DNA from: Nostoc foliaceum FACHB-393 | GTDB lineage: Bacteria > Cyanobacteriota > Cyanobacteriia > Cyanobacteriales > Nostocaceae | NCBI RefSeq assembly: GCF_014698505.1 | Contig: NZ_JACJTD010000021.1 | Coordinates: 62,001-126,000, forward strand | Length of the DNA stretch: 64,000 bases | Reading direction: 5' to 3' | Shown: positions 43,977-53,295 of the stretch, in pieces | Position numbering within the stretch: the first letter of the stretch is position 1 | How the letters are laid out: each line of letters starts with the position of its first letter | Made by a program: the position numbers and the translations under genes | Notes under the pieces: model-generated | The model's input: only the letters and a program-made list of their open reading frames with translations | The model's database searches: none | What the model was told of the DNA's origin: nothing

Positions 43977-45251
43977 CTATACTTTGCAAGCAGCTAACGC
44001 CGCAGCTAATTCCTTTGCAGTTTGATAGCGATCGCGTGGCAATGGTTCTGTAACGCGATCAATCACATCTCTTAATTGGGAACTAATGGTGGGAACTTTT
44101 GCCACATCAAACCTGAAGTTTCGCCCCCGTTGGCGGTAATACTTGAAAGGGTTTTCGCCTGTGAGCAAAAAAATCAGCGTTGGCCCAATTGCATACAAAT
44201 CAGATTGAGTCAAAGGTTGTCCTCGTTCTTGTTCAGGAGCGCAGTAACCTTCTGCACCAATCCGAGTACCGGGCGCTGTGCCAATTTCCTTAACTGCGCC
44301 AAAATCTAGCACTACTATGCGATTTCCTGAACTCCGCACCATCAAGTTGGCGGGTTTAATGTCGCGGTGAATCAGTGGAGGCTCTTGGCTATGAAGATAT
44401 TCTAAAATATCGCAGGTTTGGATCATCCAAGCGATCGCTTGGCTTGGCGTAACTGGCCCAGTGGTATAGACACGTTTCTCTAAATCTTGTCCGTGGATTA
44501 ATTCCATTGCTAAGTATTTTTTTCCGTCTTCTACAAAGAAGTCGTAATACTTGGGAATTCCAGGATGGTTAAGGGATTTGAGAGTATACGCCTCACGCTC
44601 AAATAATTCTTGAGCTTTGGCAATTCTTACCATATCAGCATTCATTTGCTTCAACACCAGCAGTTGTGGGATACTCCCAATCTGACCAGTACCATCCCAA
44701 GCGAGATAAGTAGTACCCATACCTCCTTGTCCGAGAGTTCGCAACACCTGATAATGGCGAATTTTTTGTTGCACTGAGAGAGGTTGACCGCAGTGGATGC
44801 AAAACAGATTGTTTGGGGAGTTGCCTTCGTGTGTGCAAGTGTATCTACCTTGGGCTGAGTAGAGAGTTGCAGCGGCGTTTTCTTCTGTCTCTTGTATTTG
44901 TTGTTGCGATCGCACACCAGTTTCTAGTACTGTTACCTCCTGAATTTGGAATTGCAGTATTGGGCCTCCCTGTGCCAGTTGCAAAAGGGAATTATCTGGT
45001 AACGGACTCTGAATCACAAGGACACCGTTGAGGAAAGTCCCATTAGTACCCTGACTAATCAGCCGCCAATTACCGCCATTGCCGGCAGAATCGACTTGTC
45101 TCAGTTCTAAATGATGCCGCGAAACTAAACTATCAGTTAAAACAACGTGATTATCTGCCGCTCGACCAATCCGAATTATGGAAGAGTTCTCAAAGCACCA
45201 CTGCTGGAGGGGCGTTTTCTGTTGCGGTTCTAACAGAGTCAGACTAACCAC
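43977..45251 (-). CDS. FHA-domain serine/threonine protein kinase
   Basis: The 424-residue protein has an N-terminal FHA domain (about 25-90: IRIGRAADNHVV, SRHHLEL, GTNGTFLNG) that binds phosphothreonine. A short zinc-ribbon-like segment (CTHEG…FCIHCG, about 139-154) follows, then a Hanks-type kinase domain (about 165-420) with G-loop GQGGMG (174-179), Lys201, HRDIKPAN (295-302) and DFG (316-318). All catalytic residues are present. No membrane helix is seen, so it is cytoplasmic. A PP2C phosphatase lies about 210 bases upstream on the same strand, a likely opposing partner. Confidence 0.93.
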   Translation of the reverse strand: MVSLTLLEPQQKTPLQQWCFENSSIIRIGRAADNHVVLTDSLVSRHHLELRQVDSAGNGGNWRLISQGTNGTFLNGVLVIQSPLPDNSLLQLAQGGPILQFQIQEVTVLETGVRSQQQIQETEENAAATLYSAQGRYTCTHEGNSPNNLFCIHCGQPLSVQQKIRHYQVLRTLGQGGMGTTYLAWDGTGQIGSIPQLLVLKQMNADMVRIAKAQELFEREAYTLKSLNHPGIPKYYDFFVEDGKKYLAMELIHGQDLEKRVYTTGPVTPSQAIAWMIQTCDILEYLHSQEPPLIHRDIKPANLMVRSSGNRIVVLDFGAVKEIGTAPGTRIGAEGYCAPEQERGQPLTQSDLYAIGPTLIFLLTGENPFKYYRQRGRNFRFDVAKVPTISSQLRDVIDRVTEPLPRDRYQTAKELAAALAACKV

Positions 45252-45274
45252 AATACAACCTACAAGGTAAAAGG

Positions 45275-45325
45275 ATCAGGGATTGGGCATTGGGCATTAA
45301 GCATTGGGCATTAGGCATTAAACTT
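45275..45325 (-). repeat. GGGCATT tandem repeat
   Basis: GGGCATT/AGCATT units repeat about six times in the spacer between the phosphatase and kinase genes, as at 28000-28036. Confidence 0.7.
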
Positions 45326-45460
45326 ATCCGTAAATTAGGTTTTAACCCTTAATTTATAAGGTTTTGAGGTTAATACGCTGATATGTGTATTGGGAATTGG
45401 TGATTGTTCTTTCTTCTTATTACCCATGCCTCATGCCCCATTCCCTATGCCAATTTATTT

Positions 45461-47437
45461 CTAACTTTCTAGATTTGGGCGTACTTTTGCCCGAATTAGT
45501 ATACCAGTAATGTTGTCATGACCATTGTGTTGGTTCGCTAAATCAATTAACTCTGTAACACCCCGTTCTAAGTTAACGCCAGAACTAAGTAACGGTTCTA
45601 AGTGAGTCTGCCAATGGGTTTCTAGTAAATCATTATCTGATAGACCGTCCGATGCCAACAGCAGAAGTGTATCTTCATTGATCTCGAAAAAGCCTACATC
45701 GGGACTAATCGAGTTTTCATCACGAGGTCCCAAGGCTTGGGTAAGTTGGTAGGCATCTGGGCGGGCGTAAGCTATGCTTGCTTCCACTCCTCGGTTAATT
45801 TCCCGTTGTCCAACTTCGTGATCTACTGTGACTTGTTCTAGCCCTCGCTTACGCGTCAAGCTATAGAGACGGCTATCTCCCACATGAGCAACTGCTGCTT
45901 GAGTATCTTGAATTAAAAGCATTACCAGAGTTGTACCCATGCGCCCCACTCCAGAACGGGCATCTTGTTGATTAAGCTTGTAAATCGCCTCATTAGCTAA
46001 ATACACTGCCTCACGAATGCTATCTTCTGTTGGCAGCTGGTTGGCAGTCCAGTGTTCTTGAAAGTATTGCCGTAGGGTGTTGACTGCTAACTCACTGGCT
46101 ATCTCGCCGCCAGCGTGTCCACCCATACCATCACAGAGAATATACAAACCATGCCCTTGCAAGACTCGACTTTTGGGGAACTCCAGCTTTTGAATTTTGG
46201 TTTCAATGCCAAAGTAGTCTTCGTTATGATGACGTTGACGCCCCACATCTGTGCGTCCTGCATCTTCCAAGCTACTTAACTGCATCGCCAGCACAACAGT
46301 TGGCATATCATCAGTTTTGCTAATGATATCTTCTGGCTCATCTGATTGCGGGATAGTGGGCACAGCAGTATTTTTCTCCTTTATTGGGGGCAAAGTTGCG
46401 GTTCCTAGTGCTTCCAGTTCAACAGAGATTTCTTCCAAACGCGATCGCAATTGTGCGATCGTCTGAATCTTACCTACATCTAAATCCCCCAACATCTGAA
46501 CTACAGAACCAAATTGAGTGCGTTGAGACTGCCTAAATAGCGCTTGCCAAACCCGCCCCAAAGCTTGAATAGTTAACGGTTGATCTGGAATCGCAGATGT
46601 TTGAACTTGGGCATCTTCTGGTGACTCGGTGGCGGGCACAGAATTCGATGATTCCACATACAACCTTTGTAGCGCTAGCGTTTGGTCTTCATCCAATCGC
46701 AAATTAGACAAATCTAAAAGGCTTTGACGACAATTTACTGGTTCCAATAATGCCCAAAGTTGGGTCATTTGATAACACCAGTGTAAAATTTTTAACGAAC
46801 TCGTTGTTTCTTCTTGCCACAAGTCGAGTAAAGGCTGCCAATGTGAGCGGTCTTCAATTATGACTACCTCCACATCCCCATGCTGCCATGCATCGTGAAT
46901 CGGCGGTATCCTCCGCTGACCTTGGGATTGTAAGGCAATATAAACCTTCGCAAGGTGAGGAATTCCATTTGCTTCCACTGATGGCGTTAGCAAATCTGGT
47001 TGCTGACTTGCTAGCACTGCCTCAATGGGTGATATTTGATACGGCTGAGAGTCTAGAACTCTCACACCTACATCAGTAATGATTGCAGTTTCAGTTTTGG
47101 CAGGTAGCGGATCTAACAATTGATACCGCTCTTGGGAGTCTAAATAGGAGCCTAATGCAATCTGAGAACTAGGGGATAGAGGAGATGAGGAGGATATTGC
47201 TCCTTCATCTCCCTCATTTTTGTCTATTCCCAAAGCTTCTCCAGTCGTTTCCTTAGCAATAATTGCCCAAAACACTGTTCCACATTCCGTGCCACAGTTA
47301 TGACAACGTAGTGCATTCACAGGTACATCATCAGTACTGCATTCAGGACAAACCTTGTGAGTCAGGGACGTGCCACAGCTTTGGCAGAATTTGTTGCTAT
47401 TGGGGTTTTCAAATTTACACTGAGGGCAAATCAGCAT
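45461..47437 (-). CDS. PP2C-type protein phosphatase with N-terminal zinc ribbons
   Basis: The 658-residue protein starts with two zinc-ribbon motifs (CPQC…FCQSCG at about 4-22; CPEC…CHNCG at about 31-50). A long middle region (about 100-370) without a recognised motif follows. The C-terminal PP2C domain (about 390-655) shows DVGRQRHHNEDYFG, the metal-binding DGMGGHAGGE, GTTLV, HVGDSRLY, LASDGL and NGHDNIT. It should dephosphorylate Ser/Thr residues using Mn/Mg. It lies upstream of the FHA kinase on the same strand and both share zinc ribbons, which suggests one signalling module. Confidence 0.92.
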   Translation of the reverse strand: MLICPQCKFENPNSNKFCQSCGTSLTHKVCPECSTDDVPVNALRCHNCGTECGTVFWAIIAKETTGEALGIDKNEGDEGAISSSSPLSPSSQIALGSYLDSQERYQLLDPLPAKTETAIITDVGVRVLDSQPYQISPIEAVLASQQPDLLTPSVEANGIPHLAKVYIALQSQGQRRIPPIHDAWQHGDVEVVIIEDRSHWQPLLDLWQEETTSSLKILHWCYQMTQLWALLEPVNCRQSLLDLSNLRLDEDQTLALQRLYVESSNSVPATESPEDAQVQTSAIPDQPLTIQALGRVWQALFRQSQRTQFGSVVQMLGDLDVGKIQTIAQLRSRLEEISVELEALGTATLPPIKEKNTAVPTIPQSDEPEDIISKTDDMPTVVLAMQLSSLEDAGRTDVGRQRHHNEDYFGIETKIQKLEFPKSRVLQGHGLYILCDGMGGHAGGEIASELAVNTLRQYFQEHWTANQLPTEDSIREAVYLANEAIYKLNQQDARSGVGRMGTTLVMLLIQDTQAAVAHVGDSRLYSLTRKRGLEQVTVDHEVGQREINRGVEASIAYARPDAYQLTQALGPRDENSISPDVGFFEINEDTLLLLASDGLSDNDLLETHWQTHLEPLLSSGVNLERGVTELIDLANQHNGHDNITGILIRAKVRPNLES

Positions 47438-47595
47438 AGTGGAAGTTCCTTTATTCCCGTTCCAAGGTGCTTCTAGCCACTAAGATCCAAGGTGCCGCAA
47501 TTGGCTGTCCCTGACTACAGTAGACCTAGAAAAGATTGTAGTTGATCAATGAATTTTGGTGGCAGTATTAATTGTGACGCATATTAGATCAATAT

Positions 47596-47967
47596 TTAAT
47601 ATATTGGCAGCCAATTCCTTATAAATGGCGCATGAAGAAGATGAGGAGCAAAAGTAGGGAAAGCATCGCTAACTACAGCATCAAAATTGCCATTGAGCAA
47701 ATCTTGGAAAAATTCTAGCCCAGAATTAAAAGTACTAATTTTGGCGTTGGAGATGGTTTTGGCAGAATCTGCCCCAGTGGAACCAATTTGTACGGCAATT
47801 TTTGTACCTTTAAGACTATTGAAGTCTTTAATATTTTGGTTGTCTTCGCGGACAGCGTAGGCGTAGCCCGTCATAGACATCGCTAGTCCGGCTTTAAAAT
47901 AAGGTCGTTCGGCGGTAATCGTGATTCCACTAATTGCGGCATCAACTCTTTTAGCTTGCAAAGTCAA
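47596..47967 (-). pseudogene. Remnant of an amino-acid ABC transporter substrate-binding protein
   Basis: The 123-codon frame reads LQAKRVDAAISGITITAERPYFKAGLA, then a repeat-encoded SMTGYAYA, then VREDNQNIKDFNSLKGTKIAVQIGSTGAD and LNGNFDAVVSDA: the central part of a family 3 solute-binding protein. The N-terminus with signal peptide is missing. The usual stretch between TAER and PYFK (about eight residues) is deleted, and the end (APHLLHAPFIRNWLPIY) is out of the family. It carries a 29-bp dispersed repeat. It is non-functional. Confidence 0.8.
47855..47883 (-). repeat. 29-bp small dispersed repeat in the binding-protein remnant
   Basis: On the minus strand GCGATGTCTATGACGG then GCTACGCCTACGC. 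Same length and ends as 9597-9625 and 60162-60190. It encodes AMSMTGYAYA inside the decayed gene. Confidence 0.75.
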
Positions 47968-48168
47968 GATTCACGATACTTGTCATGATGTTATAAGAAA
48001 GAATACATACGTCAGCAGCCACAATCCATCATGAATTCTAGGCGATTAACGAAATTTTAAGACCGCCACTCTCTTGAAAAGTCGAGATCACAGGAAGTTT
48101 CCGATCTGACTTTTTGCCAATTGCCTTCTTGTGTGTTCTGTATTCTGACTTCCAATTTTGAACTACTT

Positions 48169-49368
48169 ATGGTTTCTACAACCCCTGCTTACCGAATTAC
48201 TGATTTGTTCGCCGAACGAGCAAAAAACCTCGCACCACCAACCTACGGTACAGAGTTAACCAAAATCGCCACTGTCAGTTTTGCCTACGGTCTAGCTGAC
48301 CCAATTCTCTTTCCTCATGCTGACTTGGCGGCTGCAAGCGCTGCCGTGCTGGCAGAAGAGGCTCCGATCGCCCTCAATTACGGCCCACCTTCAGATCAAC
48401 TTTATGAGCAAATTATCCTCCGCTTGCAGGCTAAAGGAATCGCTACAGATCGCGATCGCCTGATCATTGGCTACGGTTCTGGTCAGATTTTGGGCTTGCT
48501 ACCAGATGTGTTTATCGAAGCTGGTGATGTGGTAATTGTAGAAGGTCCAACCTTCCTGGGAGTAGTTGTTAGATTTGTCCACGCTGGCGCACGCGTAATT
48601 ACCATTCCTGTGGATGAGTTGGGGATGGATGTAGATGCCCTAGAAGAAACATTGAGCGACTTGAAAAAACAGGGTATTCGACCCCGGTTTATTTACACCA
48701 TCCCGACCTTTCACAATCCCACAGGCGCTACTATGCCCTTATTTCGCCGCCAAAAACTGGTAGCATTAGCGGCTGAGTATGGCGTGCTGGTAGTAGAAGA
48801 CGATGCTTATAGCGATTTGCGCTTCCAAGGAGAAACTGTGCCCCCCCTCGCAACCCTAGACCAAGAGGGGTGGGTATTATATGTAAGTACCTTCTCGAAA
48901 ATTATTGCGCCTGGTATAAGGTTGGGATGGGCTTGTGGCGATCCAGCGATTATTGAGCGGCTGGCAATGTTTAAAAGTGAGGGACCTGTGGGGCCATTTG
49001 TCAGTCATGTGGTCGCCCGCTATTGTGCCACAGGCAAATTAGAGAATCACATTCAGGAGCTAATTGCCTGCTACAAGCATAAGTGTAATTTGTTGTTAGA
49101 GGCGATCGCTCACGAGTTTCCAAGTGATATAGTTGCTTTGCGTCCCGATGGCGGCTTCTTCGTTTGGTGTAAATTGCCGTCAGATATCAGCGCCAAAGCA
49201 CTCCTAATGGCTGCTAGCGAACACGGCATCAGTTTTCTGCCAGGGACTCGTTGCTACGCCAATGGACAGGGCGATGATGCCATCAGATTAGCTTTCAGCT
49301 TTCAGCCAACACAGAAGATTGTTGAGGGAATCGCTACATTAGGAGCAGTGTTGCACGGATTGCGGTAA
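48169..49368 (+). CDS. PLP-dependent aminotransferase (class I/II, MocR/2-aminoadipate type)
   Basis: Start at the ATG at 48169 (399 residues, MVSTTPAYRITDLF); the frame opens 16 codons earlier at a TTG. The fold-type I aminotransferase shows NYGPPSDQLYEQI, GSGQILGLLPDVF, the substrate/PLP Asn in YTIPTFHNPTG, the Asp/Tyr in VEDDAYSDLRF, the Schiff-base Lys in STFSKIIAPGIRLGW and the carboxylate-binding Arg in DDAIRLAFSF. It lacks a helix-turn-helix domain, so it is an enzyme and not a MocR regulator. The substrate could be 2-aminoadipate or an aromatic or branched-chain amino acid. Confidence 0.88.
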   Translation: MVSTTPAYRITDLFAERAKNLAPPTYGTELTKIATVSFAYGLADPILFPHADLAAASAAVLAEEAPIALNYGPPSDQLYEQIILRLQAKGIATDRDRLIIGYGSGQILGLLPDVFIEAGDVVIVEGPTFLGVVVRFVHAGARVITIPVDELGMDVDALEETLSDLKKQGIRPRFIYTIPTFHNPTGATMPLFRRQKLVALAAEYGVLVVEDDAYSDLRFQGETVPPLATLDQEGWVLYVSTFSKIIAPGIRLGWACGDPAIIERLAMFKSEGPVGPFVSHVVARYCATGKLENHIQELIACYKHKCNLLLEAIAHEFPSDIVALRPDGGFFVWCKLPSDISAKALLMAASEHGISFLPGTRCYANGQGDDAIRLAFSFQPTQKIVEGIATLGAVLHGLR

Positions 49369-49400
49369 TTCGTAATTCGTAATTCCTAATTCGTAATTGG
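49366..49400 (+). repeat. TAATTCG tandem heptamers
   Basis: Four TAATTCG-like units in a row right after the aminotransferase stop codon. A similar unit occurs at 30571. Confidence 0.8.
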
Positions 49401-49407
49401 TACATCG

Positions 49408-49454
49408 TTCCCAGTCTGAGACTGGGAATGCTCTTTGGGAGGCGGGAGCCTCCC
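49408..49454. repeat. Two adjacent palindromes
   Basis: TTCCCAGTCTGAGACTGGGA (49408-49427, pairing with itself) and GGGAGGC-GGGA-GCCTCCC (49437-49454). They lie between convergent genes and could end transcription, though neither is followed by a clear T-run. Confidence 0.7.
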
Positions 49455-49538
49455 ATCTCAGTGGCGCAAGACAATGAATACCATTTCCTTCTTTGACCGG
49501 GAAACGAGATTTTGATTTTCAAGAAATTTTGTAAATCT

Positions 49539-50165
49539 TTAAAAAATTTGTTCTAAGCGCTGGAAATCGCGCTGGACTTCATACCATAGACTTTTATTAT
49601 GTGGATCTGTTTTCAGAGCTTTTTTGAGATAAATTCTGGCTTTGAGGAGTTGATTTTCGGAGATTAGCGCCCGTCCCCAAATTTGATAAGCGATCGCTAG
49701 CCATTGGCGAACTTCTGCATCTGTTGACAAACGATCTGCTAGAGCTTCCGCCAGGGCGATCGCTTGCGGAAATCGCCTTTCTTGCAAAAACCGCTGCAAT
49801 TGCTCATAAGTCTTCCACTTCAGCCGTTCTTCTATTTCCAACAGATTAGGCGGCTTTGGTTTTCCTGGTTCTTGGCTTGTCGCCGTTGCTACTGGTGTTT
49901 TTTGCCTATGCGTTGCCTTAGGGCCATCACGCCCACCAGATGTTGGCACTTGATTTGAATATGCAGCGGTTTCGTCTGGCAGTACCACTGTCAGCAGGAG
50001 TTTGTACGCCTCTGTCAACGCAATAAATTTATCTTTGGCTTTGTTGTCATCTGGGTTGATATCGGGATGATATTGCTGCGCTAATCGTCGGTAAGACGAT
50101 TTGATGTCAGCAAAAGAAGCTCCCGACCTTAAACCCAATAAACGGTAGCAATCTCCAAGATCCAT
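49539..50165 (-). CDS. J-domain protein with TPR-like C-terminus
   Basis: The 208-residue protein has an N-terminal J-domain (about 4-68, HPD at 33-35), a Thr/Lys/Pro-rich linker (75-108) and a helical C-terminal region (about 110-208) that reads like two or three TPR units (YEQLQRFLQERRFPQAIALAEALADRL; IWGRALISENQLLKARIYLKKAL). It should bring a DnaK partner to a client held by the TPR part. It is the third J-protein in this window. Confidence 0.88.
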   Translation of the reverse strand: MDLGDCYRLLGLRSGASFADIKSSYRRLAQQYHPDINPDDNKAKDKFIALTEAYKLLLTVVLPDETAAYSNQVPTSGGRDGPKATHRQKTPVATATSQEPGKPKPPNLLEIEERLKWKTYEQLQRFLQERRFPQAIALAEALADRLSTDAEVRQWLAIAYQIWGRALISENQLLKARIYLKKALKTDPHNKSLWYEVQRDFQRLEQIF

Positions 50166-50280
50166 CTTGAGCTATGAGCTATCGAATATCCAGCTAGGGG
50201 CTATCAGCTATGAGCTTTAAGCCTGAACTATTAATAATAAGGGCAAATTTGCTATTTTAAAGTTCAATGTTGACAGTTTG

Positions 50281-50405
50281 TTTAAAGAAGGGGAGTGGAG
50301 AAGAGGCAGAGGGGTATGGAGCAGGGAGCAGAGGAGGAAGAGGTAATTTTATATTCTCCCCCTTGCTCCCTGCCCCCTGCTCCCTGCTCCCCTACTTCTC
50401 CTAAT
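50281..50405. repeat. GGGAGCA-type short repeats downstream of clpP3
   Basis: Purine-rich GGAGCAGGGAGCAGAGG on the left and pyrimidine-rich CCCTGCTCCCTGCTCCCC on the right can pair into a long hairpin just after the clpP3 stop, and could end transcription from that operon. Confidence 0.65.
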
Positions 50406-50407
50406 CC

Positions 50408-51019
50408 CTACTCCCCTGCTACTATAGAGGTTCGTTCTTCAATCACACGGTCAATTAAACCGTATTGTTTTGCTTCTTCGGCAGACATGAAAAAGTCACG
50501 ATCCATATCTTTTTCAATCTTTTGTATGGTCTGACCAGTTTTATCGGCATAAATGCCATTCAGCTGGTGACGAATCCGCAGAATCTCTCTAGCTTCAATT
50601 TCGATATCGGTTGCTTGCCCACGGGTGCCACCTGAAGGCTGGTGAATCATAATCCGTGAGTGAGGCAATGCTAGCCGTTTGCCTTTGGTGCCAGCTGCCA
50701 GCAGGAAAGACCCCATTGAGGCAGCTAAACCTACACAAATAGTCACGACATCTGATTTAATATGTTGCATGGTGTCAAAAATAGCCATGCCAGAGGTGAC
50801 CATCCCACCTGGGGAATTGATGTATAAATAAATATCTTTACCTGGATCATCTGAGTCCAGATACAGCATTACAGCAATTATTTGATTGGCAATTTCATCA
50901 TCAATGTCTCGTCCCAAGAATATAATTCGTTCCCGGTAAAGGCGATCGTAGATGCTAATCCAATCTGTATATTGTCCTCCGGGCATCCGGTAAGGAACTT
51001 TAGGAACGCCTATAGGCAT
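50408..51019 (-). CDS. clpP3: ClpP-type serine protease subunit paired with ClpR
   Basis: The 203-residue protein has the ClpP catalytic Ser101 (GLAASMGSFLL) and His126 (HSRIMIHQP), and an Asp in the DMDRDFFMSAEEA segment. It lies 118 bases downstream of clpR in the same direction, the arrangement of clpR-clpP3 in cyanobacteria. There the two form a mixed heptamer core that works with ClpC. The number 3 is inferred from this pairing. Confidence 0.9.
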   Translation of the reverse strand: MPIGVPKVPYRMPGGQYTDWISIYDRLYRERIIFLGRDIDDEIANQIIAVMLYLDSDDPGKDIYLYINSPGGMVTSGMAIFDTMQHIKSDVVTICVGLAASMGSFLLAAGTKGKRLALPHSRIMIHQPSGGTRGQATDIEIEAREILRIRHQLNGIYADKTGQTIQKIEKDMDRDFFMSAEEAKQYGLIDRVIEERTSIVAGE

Positions 51020-51085
51020 AATTTACTCCGTTTTTAATTAATAATTTGCGGATGGTAGGAGAGTTAGGAATAACTCATAACTCCT

Positions 51086-51113
51086 GTACAGACGCGATTA
51101 ATCGCGTCTCTAC
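51086..51113. repeat. Dispersed palindrome, second copy
   Basis: GTACAGACGCGATTAATCGC then GTCTCTAC. The core matches 43953-43975. It lies in the clpR-clpP3 spacer, followed by ACTCAGC heptamers (51111-51133). Confidence 0.75.
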
Positions 51114-51137
51114 TCAGCACTCAGCACTCAGCATTCA

Positions 51138-51800
51138 CTAAAGGACACTGGCTGGAAGTGGGGGATTTGCGAGTTCTTCTTTCTCAAAAACTCGGTCAAT
51201 TAGCCCGTATTCCTTCGCTTCATAAGGTGTTAGATATAACAGCCTATCCATGTCTTTAGTAATTTTTTCTCGTGGTTGCCCGGTGGTCTGATGTAAGATA
51301 TCAACTAAGGCCCCTTTATTTACCAAAACTTCCCTTGCCCGAATTTGAATATCCGTTGCTTGACCTTGGGCGTAGCTCTTGGGCTGATGCAGGATAATCG
51401 AGGAGTGAGGCAAACTAGCGCGGCAACCTTTTGTCCCAGCACTGAGAAGCATGGCTGACATACCCATCGCGGAACCGACGCAGATGGTATGGATAGGAGG
51501 CTTGATATATTTCATGGTGTCGTAGATGGCGAAGGCTTCGGTTTCAAAGCCAATGGGTTCGCCACTGTAACCGGAAGTGCCGGTGGAGTTGATATAGATT
51601 TTAATGGGTTTTTCGGGGTCGTCGGACTGCAAAAACAGCAATTCGGCCACAATTAATTCCGTGACAGCAGGCACCAGTGGCATCCCAATATAGACAATTC
51701 GCTCCTTCAATAAGAGGGAAGGTAAATCTGGCGGTGGTGTCCGGTAAGAGCTATCGCCGTAATATGGGGCTTGAACAGCTTTGATTGGGGAAATGTCCAT
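51138..51800 (-). CDS. clpR: Inactive ClpP paralog
   Basis: The 220-residue protein aligns with ClpP but the catalytic serine position is Gly113 (CVGSAMGMSAML against CVGLAASMGSFL in ClpP3), while His138 is kept. An insertion after YINSTGTSGYSGEP is typical of ClpR. It builds the ClpP3/R ring without cutting. Upstream gene of the pair. Confidence 0.93.
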   Translation of the reverse strand: MDISPIKAVQAPYYGDSSYRTPPPDLPSLLLKERIVYIGMPLVPAVTELIVAELLFLQSDDPEKPIKIYINSTGTSGYSGEPIGFETEAFAIYDTMKYIKPPIHTICVGSAMGMSAMLLSAGTKGCRASLPHSSIILHQPKSYAQGQATDIQIRAREVLVNKGALVDILHQTTGQPREKITKDMDRLLYLTPYEAKEYGLIDRVFEKEELANPPLPASVL

Positions 51801-52038
51801 AGCAACTGATCGCCTGAAACTATGCCGTTAACTGTAATACATCCTAGCGCGATGCAAGCTTCCCTCAAGGTGCGGATTTCTCCCTAATGCTTCAGGCGGC
51901 TTCGCATCTGCCAATGTTTGGCTTCTAAGATATTCTGATTATATTAATGTATTTGTGTTGGATAGGTTTTCCGTAGAGCTAAAGTGGTGCTTTGAAGTTA
52001 TTTATTAATATGTATATCCTGAATAAGGACTTTGAGTT

Positions 52039-53295
52039 ATGAAGGTTAGCTTGCAGCCTGCCTTGAATGATGGTAATTTGGACGCGAATCAACTGAATAG
52101 TCAACGTCAGTTGGGAATTTCGATTTCGGCGATCGCAGAGACTCAAGATCGCCATGTGCCACTGAATTTATGTTTAATTCTCGATCATAGTGGTTCCATG
52201 AATGGGCGATCGCTAGAAACGGTCAAAAAAGCAGCGAATCGTCTGGTGGATAGACTTAATCCTGGCGATCGCCTCAGTGTGGTAGTTTTCGATCACCGTG
52301 CCAAAGTCTTAGTACCCAATCAAAGTGTCGAAGATCCAGAAAAAATCAAACAGCAAATTAATCGCCTAGCCGCCGATGGTGGAACTGCGATTGATGAAGG
52401 ATTGCGATTGGGGATTGAAGAGTTGGCAAAGGGCAAAAAAGATACTGTTTCCCAAGCCTTCCTATTAACTGACGGGGAAAATGAACACGGTGATAACAAT
52501 CGCTGTTTAAAATTCGCCCAATTGGCTGCTAGCTATAATTTGACTTTGAATACTTTGGGATTTGGTGACAATTGGAACCAAGATATTTTAGAAAAAATTG
52601 CTGATGCTGGCTTAGGTACTTTATCTTATATTCAAAAACCCGAACAGGCAGTGGATGAGTTTAATCGCCTGTTTAGCCGCATTCAAACAGTGGGATTGAC
52701 TAATGCTTATCTGTTATTGTCCCTGATGCCCCATGTCAGATTAGCAGAACTTAAACCCGTTGCCCAAGTTTCTCCAGACACAATTGAGTTACCACTGCAA
52801 CAAGAAGCTGATGGACGTTTCGCTGTGCGGTTGGGAGATTTAATGAAAGATGCAGAACGGGTAATCTTAGCTAATATTTATTTGGGACAATTGCCAACAG
52901 GTGAACAAGCGATCGCTAATGTGCAAGTCCGCTACGATGACCCAGCCGCCAACAAGGTAGGTTTAGTTACACCAAATGTCCCAGTTTATGCCCATGTAGT
53001 GAAAAATTACCAAGCAGACCCAAATCCGCAGGTGCAACAGTCTATTTTGGCATTAGCTAAGTATCGCCAAACCCAGCTAGCCGAAACGAAATTACAGCAG
53101 GGCGATCGCAGTGGTGCAGCGACAATGCTACAAACGGCTGCTAAAACTGCCTTGCAAATGGGAGACACTGGTGCAGCGACGGTGTTGCAAACTTCTGCCA
53201 CCCAGCTACAATCTGGTGGAGATTTATCTGAAAGCGATCGCAAGAAAACCAGAATTGTCTCCAAAACAGTTTTGCAAGATACTCCTCCTCAATGA
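52039..53295 (+). CDS. VWA-domain protein, first of a tandem pair
   Basis: The 418-residue protein has a von Willebrand factor A domain (about 38-210) with an intact MIDAS start DHSGSMNG (Asp49, Ser51, Ser53) and LLTDGENEHGD. A beta-rich region (about 230-335) follows, then a C-terminal helical part (QQSILALAKYRQTQLAETKLQQGDRSGA…) with repeat-like TAAKTALQMGDTGAATVLQTSATQLQ. No signal peptide or membrane helix is seen. It overlaps the second paralog by four bases. Function unknown; MIDAS proteins bind a partner through a metal ion. Confidence 0.85.
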   Translation: MKVSLQPALNDGNLDANQLNSQRQLGISISAIAETQDRHVPLNLCLILDHSGSMNGRSLETVKKAANRLVDRLNPGDRLSVVVFDHRAKVLVPNQSVEDPEKIKQQINRLAADGGTAIDEGLRLGIEELAKGKKDTVSQAFLLTDGENEHGDNNRCLKFAQLAASYNLTLNTLGFGDNWNQDILEKIADAGLGTLSYIQKPEQAVDEFNRLFSRIQTVGLTNAYLLLSLMPHVRLAELKPVAQVSPDTIELPLQQEADGRFAVRLGDLMKDAERVILANIYLGQLPTGEQAIANVQVRYDDPAANKVGLVTPNVPVYAHVVKNYQADPNPQVQQSILALAKYRQTQLAETKLQQGDRSGAATMLQTAAKTALQMGDTGAATVLQTSATQLQSGGDLSESDRKKTRIVSKTVLQDTPPQ

